Of a stretch of 64,000 nt of DNA, positions 1 to 11,046 are shown one piece after another; within the stretch, counting starts at the first letter, position 1, and every line of letters starts with the position of its first letter. Below the pieces are notes generated by a model. It had not been told where the DNA came from and did not search any database. It saw nothing but the letters and a program-made list of their open reading frames with translations. The translations under genes and the position numbers were made by a program. Origin of the DNA: Polymorphum gilvum SL003B-26A1 (GTDB taxonomy: Bacteria; Pseudomonadota; Alphaproteobacteria; Rhizobiales; Stappiaceae); the NCBI RefSeq assembly GCF_000192745.1, contig NC_015259.1, forward strand, positions 2,433,001-2,497,000. Direction: 5' to 3'.

Positions 1-789
1 CACCTTGATGCGGGTCTTGGACTGACGCTGCTCCAGCGACTGGGCGACGTAGAGACCGATGTTGCCGCCACCGGCGATGACAACCCGGTTGGCTTCGGGC
101 TCCTCGTGGCCGAACAGGCCGAGTGTCCGGCGCACCTGGTCGCGCCGTGCCACCACATAGGCAAGATCGCCGACCAGAAGCGCGTCGCTGCTCTTGGGCA
201 CGAACAGCTTGCCGCCCCGCACGACGCCGACGACGACGGCACCGAGATCGGGAAACAGGTCGGTAAGCTGGCGCAGCGGCGTGTCGACGACCGGGCAGTC
301 CTCCTCGCACATGATGCCGACCACGACCACATGGTCATCGGCAAAGCGTACCGTCTCGACCGCGCCCGGCAGCGCCAGACGGCGCAGCACCATGTCGCCG
401 ACCTCGATCTCAGGCGAGATGATCACGTCGATCGGCATGTGCTCGCGCGAGAACAGACTCTGCCAGCGCCCCTGCAGGTAGCTCTGCGCCCGCACGCGCG
501 CCACCTTGGTCGGCACATTGAACAGGGAATGGGCGACCTGACAGGCCACCATGTTGACCTCGTCGTAGAGGGTCACGGCGATGATCATGTCGGCCTGGTC
601 CGCGCCGGCCTGGGCCAGCACGTCGGGATGAGCGCCGTTGCCGACGAAACCGCGCACGTCGAGCTGGTCGCCGATGGCATTAACGAGCTTCGGCGAGGAA
701 TCGATCACCGAAACGTCATTCTGCTCGGCCGCGAGCCGTTCCGCGATCCCGTAGCCGACCTGGCCAGCCCCACAGATTACGACCTTCAT
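1..789 (-). CDS. trkA: Trk system potassium uptake protein TrkA (3' end cut by window edge)
   Basis: Peripheral NAD(H)-binding regulator of the TrkH/TrkG potassium channel on the cytoplasmic face of the membrane. The translation opens with MKVVICGAGQVG, the GxGxxG Rossmann motif of the first RCK_N domain, followed by a conserved VIDSS segment and the VTLYDEVNMVACQ region. Near the window edge a second RCK_N domain begins with VVIAGGGNIGLYVA, so this is the two-RCK form typical of TrkA. Only 263 codons are visible; the C-terminal end lies outside the window. It starts 36 bp behind ntrX on the same strand, the usual ntrY-ntrX-trkA order of alphaproteobacteria, so it is probably in the same operon. 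Confidence 0.93.
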   Translation of the reverse strand, partial: MKVVICGAGQVGYGIAERLAAEQNDVSVIDSSPKLVNAIGDQLDVRGFVGNGAHPDVLAQAGADQADMIIAVTLYDEVNMVACQVAHSLFNVPTKVARVRAQSYLQGRWQSLFSREHMPIDVIISPEIEVGDMVLRRLALPGAVETVRFADDHVVVVGIMCEEDCPVVDTPLRQLTDLFPDLGAVVVGVVRGGKLFVPKSSDALLVGDLAYVVARRDQVRRTLGLFGHEEPEANRVVIAGGGNIGLYVAQSLEQRQSKTRIKV

Positions 790-825
790 CGATCTGCCCT
801 CATGCTTCTCGGCGCTGCTGCGGCG

Positions 826-2193
826 TCAGGATAAACCCAAAGTCTTCAGTTTGCGATGCAAGGCGGATCGCTCCATGCCCACGAACTCCGCCGTCCGCGA
901 AATGTTGCCGCCGAATCGCTTGATCTGCGCCTGGAGATAGTCGCGTTCGAAGATCTCGCGCGCATCGCGCAGCGGCATCGACATCAGATGCTCGCCGCCG
1001 CCGGTCGTCGGCAGGTTCGGTACCATGGCGCCGACTTCCGCGGGCAACAGATCCGCGGTGATGGTCGACTCCGGGTCGCCGCGGGTCAGGATCATCAGCC
1101 GCTCGACGTTGTTGCGCAGCTGCCGGATGTTTCCCGGCCAGTCATGCGTCTGCAGGACAGCCATCGCGTCGTCGCCGATCCGGCGCATCGGCAGGCCCGA
1201 GGCGGCAGAAATCTGTTCCATGAAGTGGCGGACCAGGATCGGCACGTCCTCGCGTCGCTCGGCCAGGCCAGGCACGCGCAGCGGCACGACGCCGAGGCGA
1301 TGATAGAGATCCTCGCGGAAGGCGCCTTCCGCAATCGCACGCTCCAGGTCCTTGGCCGTCGAGGACAGGATGCGGATGTCGACCTGCACCCTGGTCGCGC
1401 CGCCGACGCGGGTAAAGGTCTGGTCGACCAGCACGCGGAGAATCTTGCCCTGGGTCTCGCGCGGCATGTCGGCGACCTCGTCGAGATACAGAGTTCCGCC
1501 GTGCGCCTCCTCAAGCGCGCCGACCTTCCGCAGGCCGCCGCTGGCGTCCTCGATGCCGAACAGTTCATCTTCCATGCGTTCGGGCGTGATGGTGGCGGCG
1601 TTGATCGCGACGAAGGGGCCGCGTGCGCGGGGCGACAGGTCGTGGATCATGCGCGCGGCCAGTTCCTTGCCCGATCCCGAAGGGCCAGAGATCAGGATCC
1701 GGCTGTTGGTCGCCGCAACCCGTTCGATCGTTTGGCGCAACTGGTTGATCGCGCTCGATTCGCCGACCAGCCGCATTGTGTCGCCCGAGCGCTGCTTGAG
1801 CTCGCGGATCTCGCGCTTCAACTTGGACGCTTCCAGTGCCCGGTCGGTGATCAGAATCAGCCGGTCGGCCTTGAACGGCTTCTCGATATAGTCGTAGGCG
1901 CCGCGCTTGATTGCCGAGACGGCGGTCTCGATGTTGCCGTGGCCCGAGATGATGACCACCGGCAGGTCCGGATCCTGTTCCCGGATGACGTCGAGCAGCG
2001 CCAGGCCGTCGAGTCGGCTGCCCTGCAGCCAGATGTCCAGGATCACCAGCGAGGGCCGCCGCTCCTTGATCGCCGTCAGCGCGCTGTCGCTGTCAGCGGC
2101 CGTGCGGGTGCCATAGCCCTCGTCGTCGAGAATGCCCGCGATCATCTCGCGGATGTCGGTCTCGTCGTCAACAATCAGGATATCATATGCCAT
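826..2193 (-). CDS. ntrX: Nitrogen-regulation response regulator NtrX
   Basis: Response regulator partner of NtrY (455 aa). The receiver domain (about residues 1-120) has the acidic pair D9/D10, phospho-acceptor D53 and K105. The AAA+ sigma-54 interaction domain (about 140-375) has Walker A GPSGSGKE near 170 and Walker B LYLDEV near 235. A Fis-type helix-turn-helix lies at the C-terminus (GGNISRTAEFVGMERSAL). The L1-loop GAFTGA motif that contacts sigma-54 is absent: the stretch reads LFGIEDASGGLRKVGALEEA where NtrC proteins have [11 protein letters not shown]. This is known for alphaproteobacterial NtrX and suggests it does not act as a standard sigma-54 activator. The ATG overlaps the 3' end of ntrY by 11 bp, implying translational coupling. 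Confidence 0.95.
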   Translation of the reverse strand: MAYDILIVDDETDIREMIAGILDDEGYGTRTAADSDSALTAIKERRPSLVILDIWLQGSRLDGLALLDVIREQDPDLPVVIISGHGNIETAVSAIKRGAYDYIEKPFKADRLILITDRALEASKLKREIRELKQRSGDTMRLVGESSAINQLRQTIERVAATNSRILISGPSGSGKELAARMIHDLSPRARGPFVAINAATITPERMEDELFGIEDASGGLRKVGALEEAHGGTLYLDEVADMPRETQGKILRVLVDQTFTRVGGATRVQVDIRILSSTAKDLERAIAEGAFREDLYHRLGVVPLRVPGLAERREDVPILVRHFMEQISAASGLPMRRIGDDAMAVLQTHDWPGNIRQLRNNVERLMILTRGDPESTITADLLPAEVGAMVPNLPTTGGGEHLMSMPLRDAREIFERDYLQAQIKRFGGNISRTAEFVGMERSALHRKLKTLGLS

Positions 2194-4435
2194 CTGCGGC
2201 CACTTTTACTTTTTCATCAATGGGTTGAATGTCAGAAACGTCTTCCGTGGCGATCCGCAGCCGGACCATGGCGCCGGTCTTTCCGACCTCGAGATCCGGC
2301 GCATCGAGCAATTCGATGCTCCCGCCATGGTCCTCCATGATCTTGCGCACGATGGCAAGGCCGAGGCCGGTGCCCTTCTCGCGGGTCGTCATGTAAGGCT
2401 CCAGCAGGCGCTGCCGGTTTTCCTGCGGAAGGCCGACGCCGTTGTCGATGACCTCGATCGCCTGCCCCTCCGCCTCCTCGCGCAGCCGGATCCGGATCTG
2501 TCCCTTCGGCAGGTCCTCGCCACAGCGCCCGGCAATGGCTTCCGCCGCATTCTTGATCACGTTGGTCAGCGCCTGGCCGATCAGCCGGCTGTCGTAATAG
2601 GCGTTTACCGGCGTCTCGGGCAGGTCCGTCCTGATATCGATATCCGGATTGCCGACGCTTTGCATGAACACCGCCTCGCGCACCGTGTTGCGCAGGTCCG
2701 CCATGCCCTTGGCGGGCTTGCGCATGCGGGCGAAGGACGAAAACTCGTCGACCATCTGGCCGATGTCGCCGACCTGGCGGATGATGGTGTCGATACACTG
2801 GTCGAACACCGACCGGTCGTCCTCGACCTTCTTGCCGTAGCGCCGGCGGATGCGTTCCGCCGACAGCTGGATCGGCGTCAGCGGGTTCTTGATCTCGTGC
2901 GCGATGCGCCGCGCGACGTCGGCCCAGGCCGAATTGCGCTGCGCTGAAACGAGGTCCGTGATGTCGTCTATGGTGACGACATAGCCGTGCTCTCGGCGCG
3001 TCGACTGTTCGGTGGTGATGCGCACGTTGACCGTCCGCTCGCGACCTCCGCGCGCCAGCGTGATCTGCGTCTCCTGGAAGCGTTCGCTCTCGCGTTCCAG
3101 CGCCGTGGCGACGAACTCCGCCAGTTCCGGAATGACCTCGCCGATCGGGCGATCGAGCGCGTCGGTCTCGTCGATGGTCAGGAGCGCGCGCGCCGAACGG
3201 TTGACCAGCGTGATGGCGCCCTCGTCGTCGATGCCGACGACGCCGGTGGTCACGCCGGACAGCACCGCCTCGGTGAAGCGCCGGCGCCGGTCGATCTGCT
3301 CGTTGGCGGCCAGCAGCGCGTCGCGTTGGCCTCGCAGCTGTCCCGTCATGTTGTTGAACGACGCGCCCAGATTGGCGAGGTCGCCTTCCGACTTCTCGGT
3401 CGTCACCTCGACGTAGAGATTGCCCTTGGACACCTGGTCGGCTGCAGAGATCAGTCGCCGGATCGGCGATACCAGACGATTGGAGAAGCCGAAGCCGATC
3501 CAGATCGCCGACAGCAGCAGGATCAGCGCCACGCCCAGATAGACCAGCGCGAAGGCGACCTGGACGCCGAAGCGGCTGGTTTCCAGATCCCGGTATTCGC
3601 TGGCGCCCTCCTCCGCCAGGCGTAGGTAGTCGACGACCCGCGGATCCATCGCCCGCGTCACGTAGAGATAGTAGCCGTCGAAGGCCGACAGCTTCATCAC
3701 GCCGCCGACCAGATTGGAGGTGCCCGGCGCGATCAGGACCGGCTCGCCGTCTTCGGCCTTGCCGTAGGTTTCCTTCGGCGGCAGCAGAATGTTCGCCTGC
3801 GGGTCGAGGACGACGCGCGTCACCACGGTGCCGTCGCCCTTCATGATGAACGCCGCCAGAAGGCCGCGCAGGGACGCCTGGGCGGAAAAGAAGGAATCGA
3901 AGCGGGTCGGCTCGAAATCGTAGACGGTGCGTGCCCGGTCGACGTCGTTGGTCATTGCGATCAGGTCGCCGCGCAGCACGCGGGCATGTTCCTGCAGATA
4001 GGCCTGCGCGACGGTCAGCGCGTTGTCGATGATCTGGCGGGTCCTCTGCTCGAACCAGCGGTCGAGGCCGCGGTCGAGCGTAATGGCCGCCACGACGGCC
4101 ATCAGGATGGCCGGCACCGCCGCGATGAAGCTGAACCAGGCGACGATGCGCACGTGCAGCCGGGCGGCGGCGCGGCCGCGCCGGCGGGCGTTCAAGAGCT
4201 TGACGACCTCGACCAGGATCGCGCCGACGAGTGCGGTGGCGAGCACGCCGTTGATCGCCATTGCCGACCACACGACCTCCCGCGTCGGGGGGATCGGCGT
4301 CAGCCCGGTGAGCACGACGAAGGTCACCGCGATCGCGGCGAGGGAGACGATCATAACCGCGAGCCCGACCCTCCGGCCGAAGCGGCCGTGGGAGCCCTGA
4401 TCCCCGTCTGGCCGTGGATCTGTCCCCAGTATCAT
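2183..4435 (-). CDS. ntrY: Nitrogen-regulation sensor histidine kinase NtrY
   Basis: Membrane sensor kinase that phosphorylates NtrX (750 aa from the chosen start). Hydrophobic segments lie near residues 23-45, 58-80, 99-118 and 291-317, with a large extracytoplasmic loop between the last two. A HAMP region (about 319-372), a PAS-like segment (about 390-500), the HisKA domain with phospho-acceptor H513 in [13 protein letters not shown], and a HATPase_c domain with GTGLGLAIV follow. The ORF is open further upstream, but the ATG at 4435 is preceded by CGAGGAACG, a fair Shine-Dalgarno sequence, and gives the usual short cytoplasmic N-terminus. It overlaps ntrX by 11 bp. Upstream, a foreign plus-strand efflux operon replaces the usual direct link to ntrC. 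Confidence 0.94.
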   Translation of the reverse strand: MILGTDPRPDGDQGSHGRFGRRVGLAVMIVSLAAIAVTFVVLTGLTPIPPTREVVWSAMAINGVLATALVGAILVEVVKLLNARRRGRAAARLHVRIVAWFSFIAAVPAILMAVVAAITLDRGLDRWFEQRTRQIIDNALTVAQAYLQEHARVLRGDLIAMTNDVDRARTVYDFEPTRFDSFFSAQASLRGLLAAFIMKGDGTVVTRVVLDPQANILLPPKETYGKAEDGEPVLIAPGTSNLVGGVMKLSAFDGYYLYVTRAMDPRVVDYLRLAEEGASEYRDLETSRFGVQVAFALVYLGVALILLLSAIWIGFGFSNRLVSPIRRLISAADQVSKGNLYVEVTTEKSEGDLANLGASFNNMTGQLRGQRDALLAANEQIDRRRRFTEAVLSGVTTGVVGIDDEGAITLVNRSARALLTIDETDALDRPIGEVIPELAEFVATALERESERFQETQITLARGGRERTVNVRITTEQSTRREHGYVVTIDDITDLVSAQRNSAWADVARRIAHEIKNPLTPIQLSAERIRRRYGKKVEDDRSVFDQCIDTIIRQVGDIGQMVDEFSSFARMRKPAKGMADLRNTVREAVFMQSVGNPDIDIRTDLPETPVNAYYDSRLIGQALTNVIKNAAEAIAGRCGEDLPKGQIRIRLREEAEGQAIEVIDNGVGLPQENRQRLLEPYMTTREKGTGLGLAIVRKIMEDHGGSIELLDAPDLEVGKTGAMVRLRIATEDVSDIQPIDEKVKVAADGI

Positions 4436-4683
4436 CGTTCCTCGTTTCGTCTCTGGGCGGATGGACGATGCGGATCGCAGAATCGCGGCATCTTTAACAC
4501 ACTTTGTTGCGGAATTGCGACATGCTTGCACGGTAGAGCGGCCGTAACAGAACGAGACTTTGGGGTTTGACCGCTCCTTGCTGCATTGCGAAACACCCGG
4601 GACCGGTCCATAGTTCGCCTGCAGCCGGCAAGCCTTCGTCAGGCGTTTAGGCTGACAGGCGATCCCGGAAACAGGTCTGTGTA

Positions 4684-5673
4684 ATGAAATTCTCGAAACC
4701 CGCCATCATCGTCATCGTCGTCCTGCTCGCCGCCGCCGGGGCCGGCTATGGGTGGTGGCAGACGCAGAACAGCCGTCTGCCCCAGACCATCGCCTCCGGC
4801 AACGGACGGATCGAGGCGGAGACCATCCATGTGGCGACCAGAACCGGTGGCCGGGTCGTCGAGGTGCTGGTCGGCGAGGGCGATTTCGTCGAAGCCGGTC
4901 AGGTGCTCGCTCGGCTCGACACGGAGGAACTGGAGGCCTCGCTCGCCGGGGCGGAAGCCAGGGTCGCCGCCGCCAAGGACACGGCTGCCTCGGTCACGGC
5001 CCAGATCGCGCAGCGCGAAAGCGAGCTTCGCTACGCCGACCAGGCGCTGCAGCGGGCGACGGCGCTGCTGGAACGCGGCCACATCTCCCGGCAGGAGGTC
5101 GACCAGCGCCAGACCGCCCGCGACACCGCCGAAGCCGCACTGGCTGCGGTCCGCGCCCAGTTGGCCAATGCCGAGCGCAGCGTCGACGCCGCGCGGGCCG
5201 AGGTACTGCGCATCGGCACGGTGATCGCCGAGGCGGAACTCAAGGCGCCGATCGCTGGCCGGGTGCAGTATCGTCTGGCCGAACCCGGCGAGGTGCTGGG
5301 CGCCGGCGGGCGCGTCGTCACGCTGCTCAACCTCGCCGACGTCTACATGACCATCTTCCTGCCGACCGCCAGCGTGGGGCGCGTCTTCGTCGGGGCGGAG
5401 GCCCGCATCGTCCTCGATGCCGCTCCACAATACGTCATTCCCGCCGTCGTCTCCTTCGTCGCCCCCGACGCCCAGTTCACCCCGCGCGAGGTGGAGACCC
5501 GCAGCGAACGCGAGAAGCTGATGTTCCGCGTCAAGATCCGGGTTGCGCCCGACCTTCTGCGCGAGCATCTGGACAAGGTGCGCACAGGCCTTCCCGGCGA
5601 GGCCTATGTCATGATGGCGCCCGGGGAGGACTGGCCCGACCGTCTGGCCGTGCGCCTCCCGCCGCAGTCCTAG
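4684..5673 (+). CDS. HlyD-family membrane fusion (periplasmic adaptor) protein, YhiI-like
   Basis: Periplasmic adaptor that should bridge an inner-membrane ABC exporter to an outer-membrane channel (329 aa). Residues 5-22 form an N-terminal signal anchor ([17 protein letters not shown]). A split biotinyl/lipoyl-like domain follows ([20 protein letters not shown] near 55), then a long Ala/Gln/Glu-rich alpha-helical hairpin (about 90-185), the returning lipoyl half ([19 protein letters not shown]) and a beta-barrel domain. It is the first gene of a three-gene operon with the double-ABC protein and a second permease, the same order as yhiI-rbbA-yhhJ of E. coli. Substrate is not evident from the sequence. 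Confidence 0.88.
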   Translation: MKFSKPAIIVIVVLLAAAGAGYGWWQTQNSRLPQTIASGNGRIEAETIHVATRTGGRVVEVLVGEGDFVEAGQVLARLDTEELEASLAGAEARVAAAKDTAASVTAQIAQRESELRYADQALQRATALLERGHISRQEVDQRQTARDTAEAALAAVRAQLANAERSVDAARAEVLRIGTVIAEAELKAPIAGRVQYRLAEPGEVLGAGGRVVTLLNLADVYMTIFLPTASVGRVFVGAEARIVLDAAPQYVIPAVVSFVAPDAQFTPREVETRSEREKLMFRVKIRVAPDLLREHLDKVRTGLPGEAYVMMAPGEDWPDRLAVRLPPQS

Positions 5674-5684
5674 GAAGCGCGGCG

Positions 5685-8423
5685 ATGGCGATGCCCGCGC
5701 CCATTGCCCGGCTCGACCGGGTCAGTCATCGCTACGGCAGGGCGATCGCTCTGAACGACGTCAGCCTGGATATCCCGGCCGGCCGCATGGTCGGCCTGAT
5801 CGGCCCCGACGGCGTCGGCAAGTCGACCCTGCTCGCCCTTCTGTCCGGCGCCCGACGCATCCAGACGGGGCGTGTCGAGGCGCTCGGCAGCGCCATGGCC
5901 GATGGCCGGCATCGCCGCTCGGTCCTGCCCCGCATCGCCTACATGCCGCAGGGACTCGGCAAGAACCTCTACATGGACCTGACCATCGCCGAGAACCTGG
6001 AGTTCTTCGGCCGCCTGTTCGGCCAGGACAGGGCCGAGCGCGCCGCCCGAATCGATGCCCTCACCCGCGCCACCGGCCTGCGGCCGTTCCTCGACCGCCC
6101 CGCGGGCAAGCTGTCCGGCGGCATGAAGCAGAAGCTCGGCCTGTGCTGCGCGCTGATCCACGATCCCGATCTGCTCATCCTCGACGAGCCGACCACCGGC
6201 GTCGATCCCCTGTCGCGGCGCCAGTTCTGGACCCTGATCGAGCACATCCGCGCCGAGCGCGCCGGCATGAGCATCATGGTCGCCACCGCCTACATGGACG
6301 AGGCCGAGCGCTTCGACTGGCTGGTTGCGATGAACGCCGGCCGCATCCTGGCGACCGGCACGGCGGACGACCTGAAGGCCGCGGGCGGCAGCCGGACGCT
6401 CGAGGAGGCCTTCGTCAACCTTCTGCCGGATGTCGGACCGGACGGCCACAAGGCGCTGGTCGTGCCGCCGCGTTCGCAGACGGGCGACGGGCCAGCCATC
6501 GTTGCGCACGGCCTGACCCAGCGCTTCGGCAGCTTCACCGCCGTCGACAACGTCAGTTTCGAGATCGAACGCGGCGAGATCTTCGGCTTCCTGGGGTCCA
6601 ACGGTTGCGGCAAGACGACGACCATGAAGATGCTGACCGGCCTCCTGGCGCCGACGGAGGGCGAAGCGTGGCTGTTCGGCGAGAAGGTCGACGGCAGGAG
6701 CCTGGAGACCCGCCGGCGCGTCGGCTACATGTCGCAGGCCTTCTCGCTCTATGGCGAACTGACGGTACGCCAGAACCTGACGCTGCACGCCCAGCTGTTT
6801 CATATGCCGGCCGACGAGATCGCGCCGCGCACCAAGGAGCTGATCGCCCGCTTCGGTCTCGACGCCTATGCCGACGACCTGCCCGACAAGCTGCCGCTTG
6901 GCATGCGCCAGCGCCTGTCGCTGGCCGTCGCCATCGTCCACCGCCCGGAAATCCTCATCCTCGACGAACCGACGTCGGGCGTCGATCCGGTCGCTCGCGA
7001 CGGATTCTGGAGTCTGCTCGTCGACCTGTCGCGCAACGAGGGCGTGACGATCTTCATCAGCACCCATTTCATGAACGAGGGCGAGCGCTGCGACCGCATC
7101 TCGCTCATGCATGCGGGCAAGGTCCTGGCCTGCGATACGCCGGCGCGCCTTGTCGAGCAGCACGGCGCGCAGAACCTCGAGGATGCCTTCGTCGCCTGCC
7201 TCGAGGCCGCCATCGGCGACGATGCCGAACAGCCCGCAGCCGAACCGGCGACGGCGGACATGATCGGGTCGTCCGCGACACACCATCAGACTCCCGCCTT
7301 CTCCTGGCGCCGCCTGCGCGCCTACAGTGTGCGGGAAAGCAAGGAACTGCGGCGCGATCCCGTGCGGCTGGCGGTCGCCCTGCTCGGTACCATGCTGCTG
7401 ATGCTGGTGTTCGGCTTCGGCATCACCACCGACGTCGAGAACCTCAACTACGCGGTGCTCGATCAGGACCGGTCTCTGGAAAGCCGCCAATATTTGGAGG
7501 CCCTTTCGGGATCGCGCTATTTCACCGAGAAGCCGCCCCTTGTCGATCATGCCGATATGGAGCAGCGTCTGCGTGCCGGTGAGGTTTCCCTCACCGTCGA
7601 GATCCCTCCGGGCTTCGGTCGCGCCCTGCTGCGCGGCGAGGTCCCTGAAGTCGCCGCGACCATCGACGGTGCCATGCCGAACCGTGCCCAGACCATTTCC
7701 GGCTACGTGCAGGGCATGCACCGAACCTACATTCTCGACCAGTATGCTCGGACGTTCGGCGAACGGCCATCCCTGCTCGCGGCGGACATCGAACCGCGCT
7801 TCCGCTACAATCAGGACTTCAAGAGCATGTTCGCCATGGTGCCGTCGGTGATCGCGCTGCTGCTGGTGTTCATTCCGGCAATCCTGACCGCCGTCAGCGT
7901 CGTGCGCGAGAAGGAACTCGGTTCGATCACCAATCTCTACGTGACGCCGGTGACGCGCTTCGAGTTCCTGGTTGGCAAGCAACTCCCCTATCTCGTCATC
8001 GCCCTGGTCAATTTCTTCATTCTGGTTTCGATGGCGATCCTCGTCTTCGGGGTGCCGATCAAGGGCAGCGTCCTGACGCTGGTTGCCGGTGGGGCCCTTT
8101 ACGTTTTCGCCACGACCGCTTTCGGCCTGCTGTTCTCCACCTTCACGAAGACCCAGGTCGCGGCACTGGCCGGCACGGCCATCGGCACGATGCTGCCCGC
8201 CGTGCAGTTCTCCGGCCTGCTTCATCCCGTGTCCACGCTCGAGGGTCTGGGGGCGCTGATCGGCAGGATCTATCCGACCGCCCATTTCCTCACCATCAGC
8301 GTCGGCACCTTCACCAAGGGGCTCGAATTCTCAGACCTGACCGCGAGCTTCCTCGCCCTCGCCCCGGCCGGCCCGCTGCTGATCGGCCTCAGCGTCCTGC
8401 TGCTACAGAAACAGGAGGCCTAG
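5685..8423 (+). CDS. rbbA: RbbA-like fused ABC transporter: two ATPase domains plus ABC-2 permease
   Basis: Single 912-aa chain with two ABC ATPase domains and an ABC-2 type permease, the architecture and length of E. coli RbbA/YhiH. Domain 1 has Walker [10 protein letters not shown] near residue 40, signature LSGGM at 143 and Walker B LLILDE at 163. Domain 2 has Walker [10 protein letters not shown] near 304, a degenerate signature LPLGM at 403 and Walker B at 423. The permease occupies about 545-905: one membrane segment near 565, a large extracytoplasmic loop, then several segments from about 715. RbbA is known as a ribosome-associated ATPase, but the permease and HlyD neighbour indicate export. 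The reading frame is open far upstream; the ATG at 5685 was chosen because it lies 11 bp after the preceding stop and starts the conserved domain. Confidence 0.87.
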   Translation: MAMPAPIARLDRVSHRYGRAIALNDVSLDIPAGRMVGLIGPDGVGKSTLLALLSGARRIQTGRVEALGSAMADGRHRRSVLPRIAYMPQGLGKNLYMDLTIAENLEFFGRLFGQDRAERAARIDALTRATGLRPFLDRPAGKLSGGMKQKLGLCCALIHDPDLLILDEPTTGVDPLSRRQFWTLIEHIRAERAGMSIMVATAYMDEAERFDWLVAMNAGRILATGTADDLKAAGGSRTLEEAFVNLLPDVGPDGHKALVVPPRSQTGDGPAIVAHGLTQRFGSFTAVDNVSFEIERGEIFGFLGSNGCGKTTTMKMLTGLLAPTEGEAWLFGEKVDGRSLETRRRVGYMSQAFSLYGELTVRQNLTLHAQLFHMPADEIAPRTKELIARFGLDAYADDLPDKLPLGMRQRLSLAVAIVHRPEILILDEPTSGVDPVARDGFWSLLVDLSRNEGVTIFISTHFMNEGERCDRISLMHAGKVLACDTPARLVEQHGAQNLEDAFVACLEAAIGDDAEQPAAEPATADMIGSSATHHQTPAFSWRRLRAYSVRESKELRRDPVRLAVALLGTMLLMLVFGFGITTDVENLNYAVLDQDRSLESRQYLEALSGSRYFTEKPPLVDHADMEQRLRAGEVSLTVEIPPGFGRALLRGEVPEVAATIDGAMPNRAQTISGYVQGMHRTYILDQYARTFGERPSLLAADIEPRFRYNQDFKSMFAMVPSVIALLLVFIPAILTAVSVVREKELGSITNLYVTPVTRFEFLVGKQLPYLVIALVNFFILVSMAILVFGVPIKGSVLTLVAGGALYVFATTAFGLLFSTFTKTQVAALAGTAIGTMLPAVQFSGLLHPVSTLEGLGALIGRIYPTAHFLTISVGTFTKGLEFSDLTASFLALAPAGPLLIGLSVLLLQKQEA

Positions 8424-8424
8424 G

Positions 8425-9549
8425 ATGCGCCGGCTCAAGAACATCTTCCGCCTCGGCGTCAAGGAACTCTACAGCCTGAAGCGCGACCTCGTGCTGTTGA
8501 TCCTGATCGGCTGGGCCTTCAGCGCAGGGATTTATGTCGCCGCCGTCGGACGCTCCGCCGATCTCCACAACACCTCGATCGCCATCGTCGACGAAGATCG
8601 GTCGCAGCTTTCGGCACGCATCCTTCAGGCCTTCCTGCCGCCCGACTTCAAGGAACCCGAGATCATTTCCTTCCGCGATATCGATGCTGGACTCGACACG
8701 CGCAAGTATAGCTTTGTGCTGGTGATACCGGCCCGCTTCGAAGCGGATCTGCGCGCGGGGCTGCAGCCGCAGATCCAGGTCAACATCGACGCCACCACCA
8801 TCATGCAGGCCGGCACGGGAGCCAATTTCATCGCCAATGTGCTGACCCAGGAGATCCGGCGCTTCTCGGCCGAGCGTGGCGAAACGACCAGTCAACCGCT
8901 CAACTTGGTCACTCGCTACGCCTTCAATCCCAACCTCGACGGCATGTGGTTCGGCAGCGTCATGGAGATCATCAACAACGTCACCATGCTCACCATCATT
9001 CTCACCGGCGCCGCCGTCATTCGCGAGCGCGAGCATGGCACGCTCGAGCATCTGCTGGTCATGCCGCTGTCGCCGTTCGAGATCATGATGGCCAAGGTCT
9101 GGGCGAACGGCTTCGTGATCATCATCGCGGTGGCGTTTTCCCTCTGGATCGTGGTCGAGCAATTGCTTGCCGTACCGATAGCCGGTTCGGTGCCGCTGTT
9201 TCTGGCCGGTGCGACGCTCTACCTGTTCTTCGCATCCGCCCTGGGCATCCTGCTGGCGACCGTGACCCGCTCGATGCCGCAGTTCGCGCTTCTGTTCATT
9301 CTGATCATCCTGCCGATGATGCTGCTTTCGGGAGCCCAGACGCCACTGGAAAGCCAGCCGGTCCTGCTGCAGTCGTTCATGCGCCTGGTGCCGTCGACCC
9401 AATTCGTCTCCTTCGCCCAGGCGATCCTCTACCGCGGCGCCGGCTTCGACATCGTCTGGCCCCAGTTCCTGGCGGTGACGGTCGTCGGCATCGCCCTGTT
9501 CGCCTTCGCGGCGCTGCGGTTCCGGCGTTCCATCGCGACCAGCAAATGA
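8425..9549 (+). CDS. ABC-2 type permease, YhhJ-like
   Basis: Inner-membrane permease subunit (374 aa, the same length as E. coli YhhJ). One transmembrane helix lies near residues 20-40, followed by a long extracytoplasmic region and a C-terminal bundle of about five helices from residue 180. The internal IREREHGTLEHLLVMPLSPFE segment is the ABC-2 family hallmark. It starts one base after the stop of the RbbA-like gene, so expression is coupled. The RbbA-like permease half and this protein probably form a heterodimeric membrane channel that works with the upstream adaptor. Drug, lipid or envelope-compound export is possible; the substrate is unknown. Confidence 0.88.
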   Translation: MRRLKNIFRLGVKELYSLKRDLVLLILIGWAFSAGIYVAAVGRSADLHNTSIAIVDEDRSQLSARILQAFLPPDFKEPEIISFRDIDAGLDTRKYSFVLVIPARFEADLRAGLQPQIQVNIDATTIMQAGTGANFIANVLTQEIRRFSAERGETTSQPLNLVTRYAFNPNLDGMWFGSVMEIINNVTMLTIILTGAAVIREREHGTLEHLLVMPLSPFEIMMAKVWANGFVIIIAVAFSLWIVVEQLLAVPIAGSVPLFLAGATLYLFFASALGILLATVTRSMPQFALLFILIILPMMLLSGAQTPLESQPVLLQSFMRLVPSTQFVSFAQAILYRGAGFDIVWPQFLAVTVVGIALFAFAALRFRRSIATSK

Positions 9550-9555
9550 AAGATC

Positions 9556-9576
9556 CCGCGGGCTGGGCGCCCGCGG
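9556..9576 (+). terminator. Hairpin between convergent yhhJ-like gene and ntrC
   Basis: Perfect 8-bp inverted repeat CCGCGGGC / GCCCGCGG with a 5-base loop, 6 bp behind the stop of the permease gene and 30 bp from the ntrC stop. There is no T-tract, so it could stop either transcript only as a weak or bidirectional terminator. Confidence 0.5.
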
Positions 9577-9605
9577 CTTGATACGCCTTGCTCCCCGGAT
9601 CGACG

Positions 9606-11045
<1,440 letters not shown>

Positions 11046-11046
11046 G

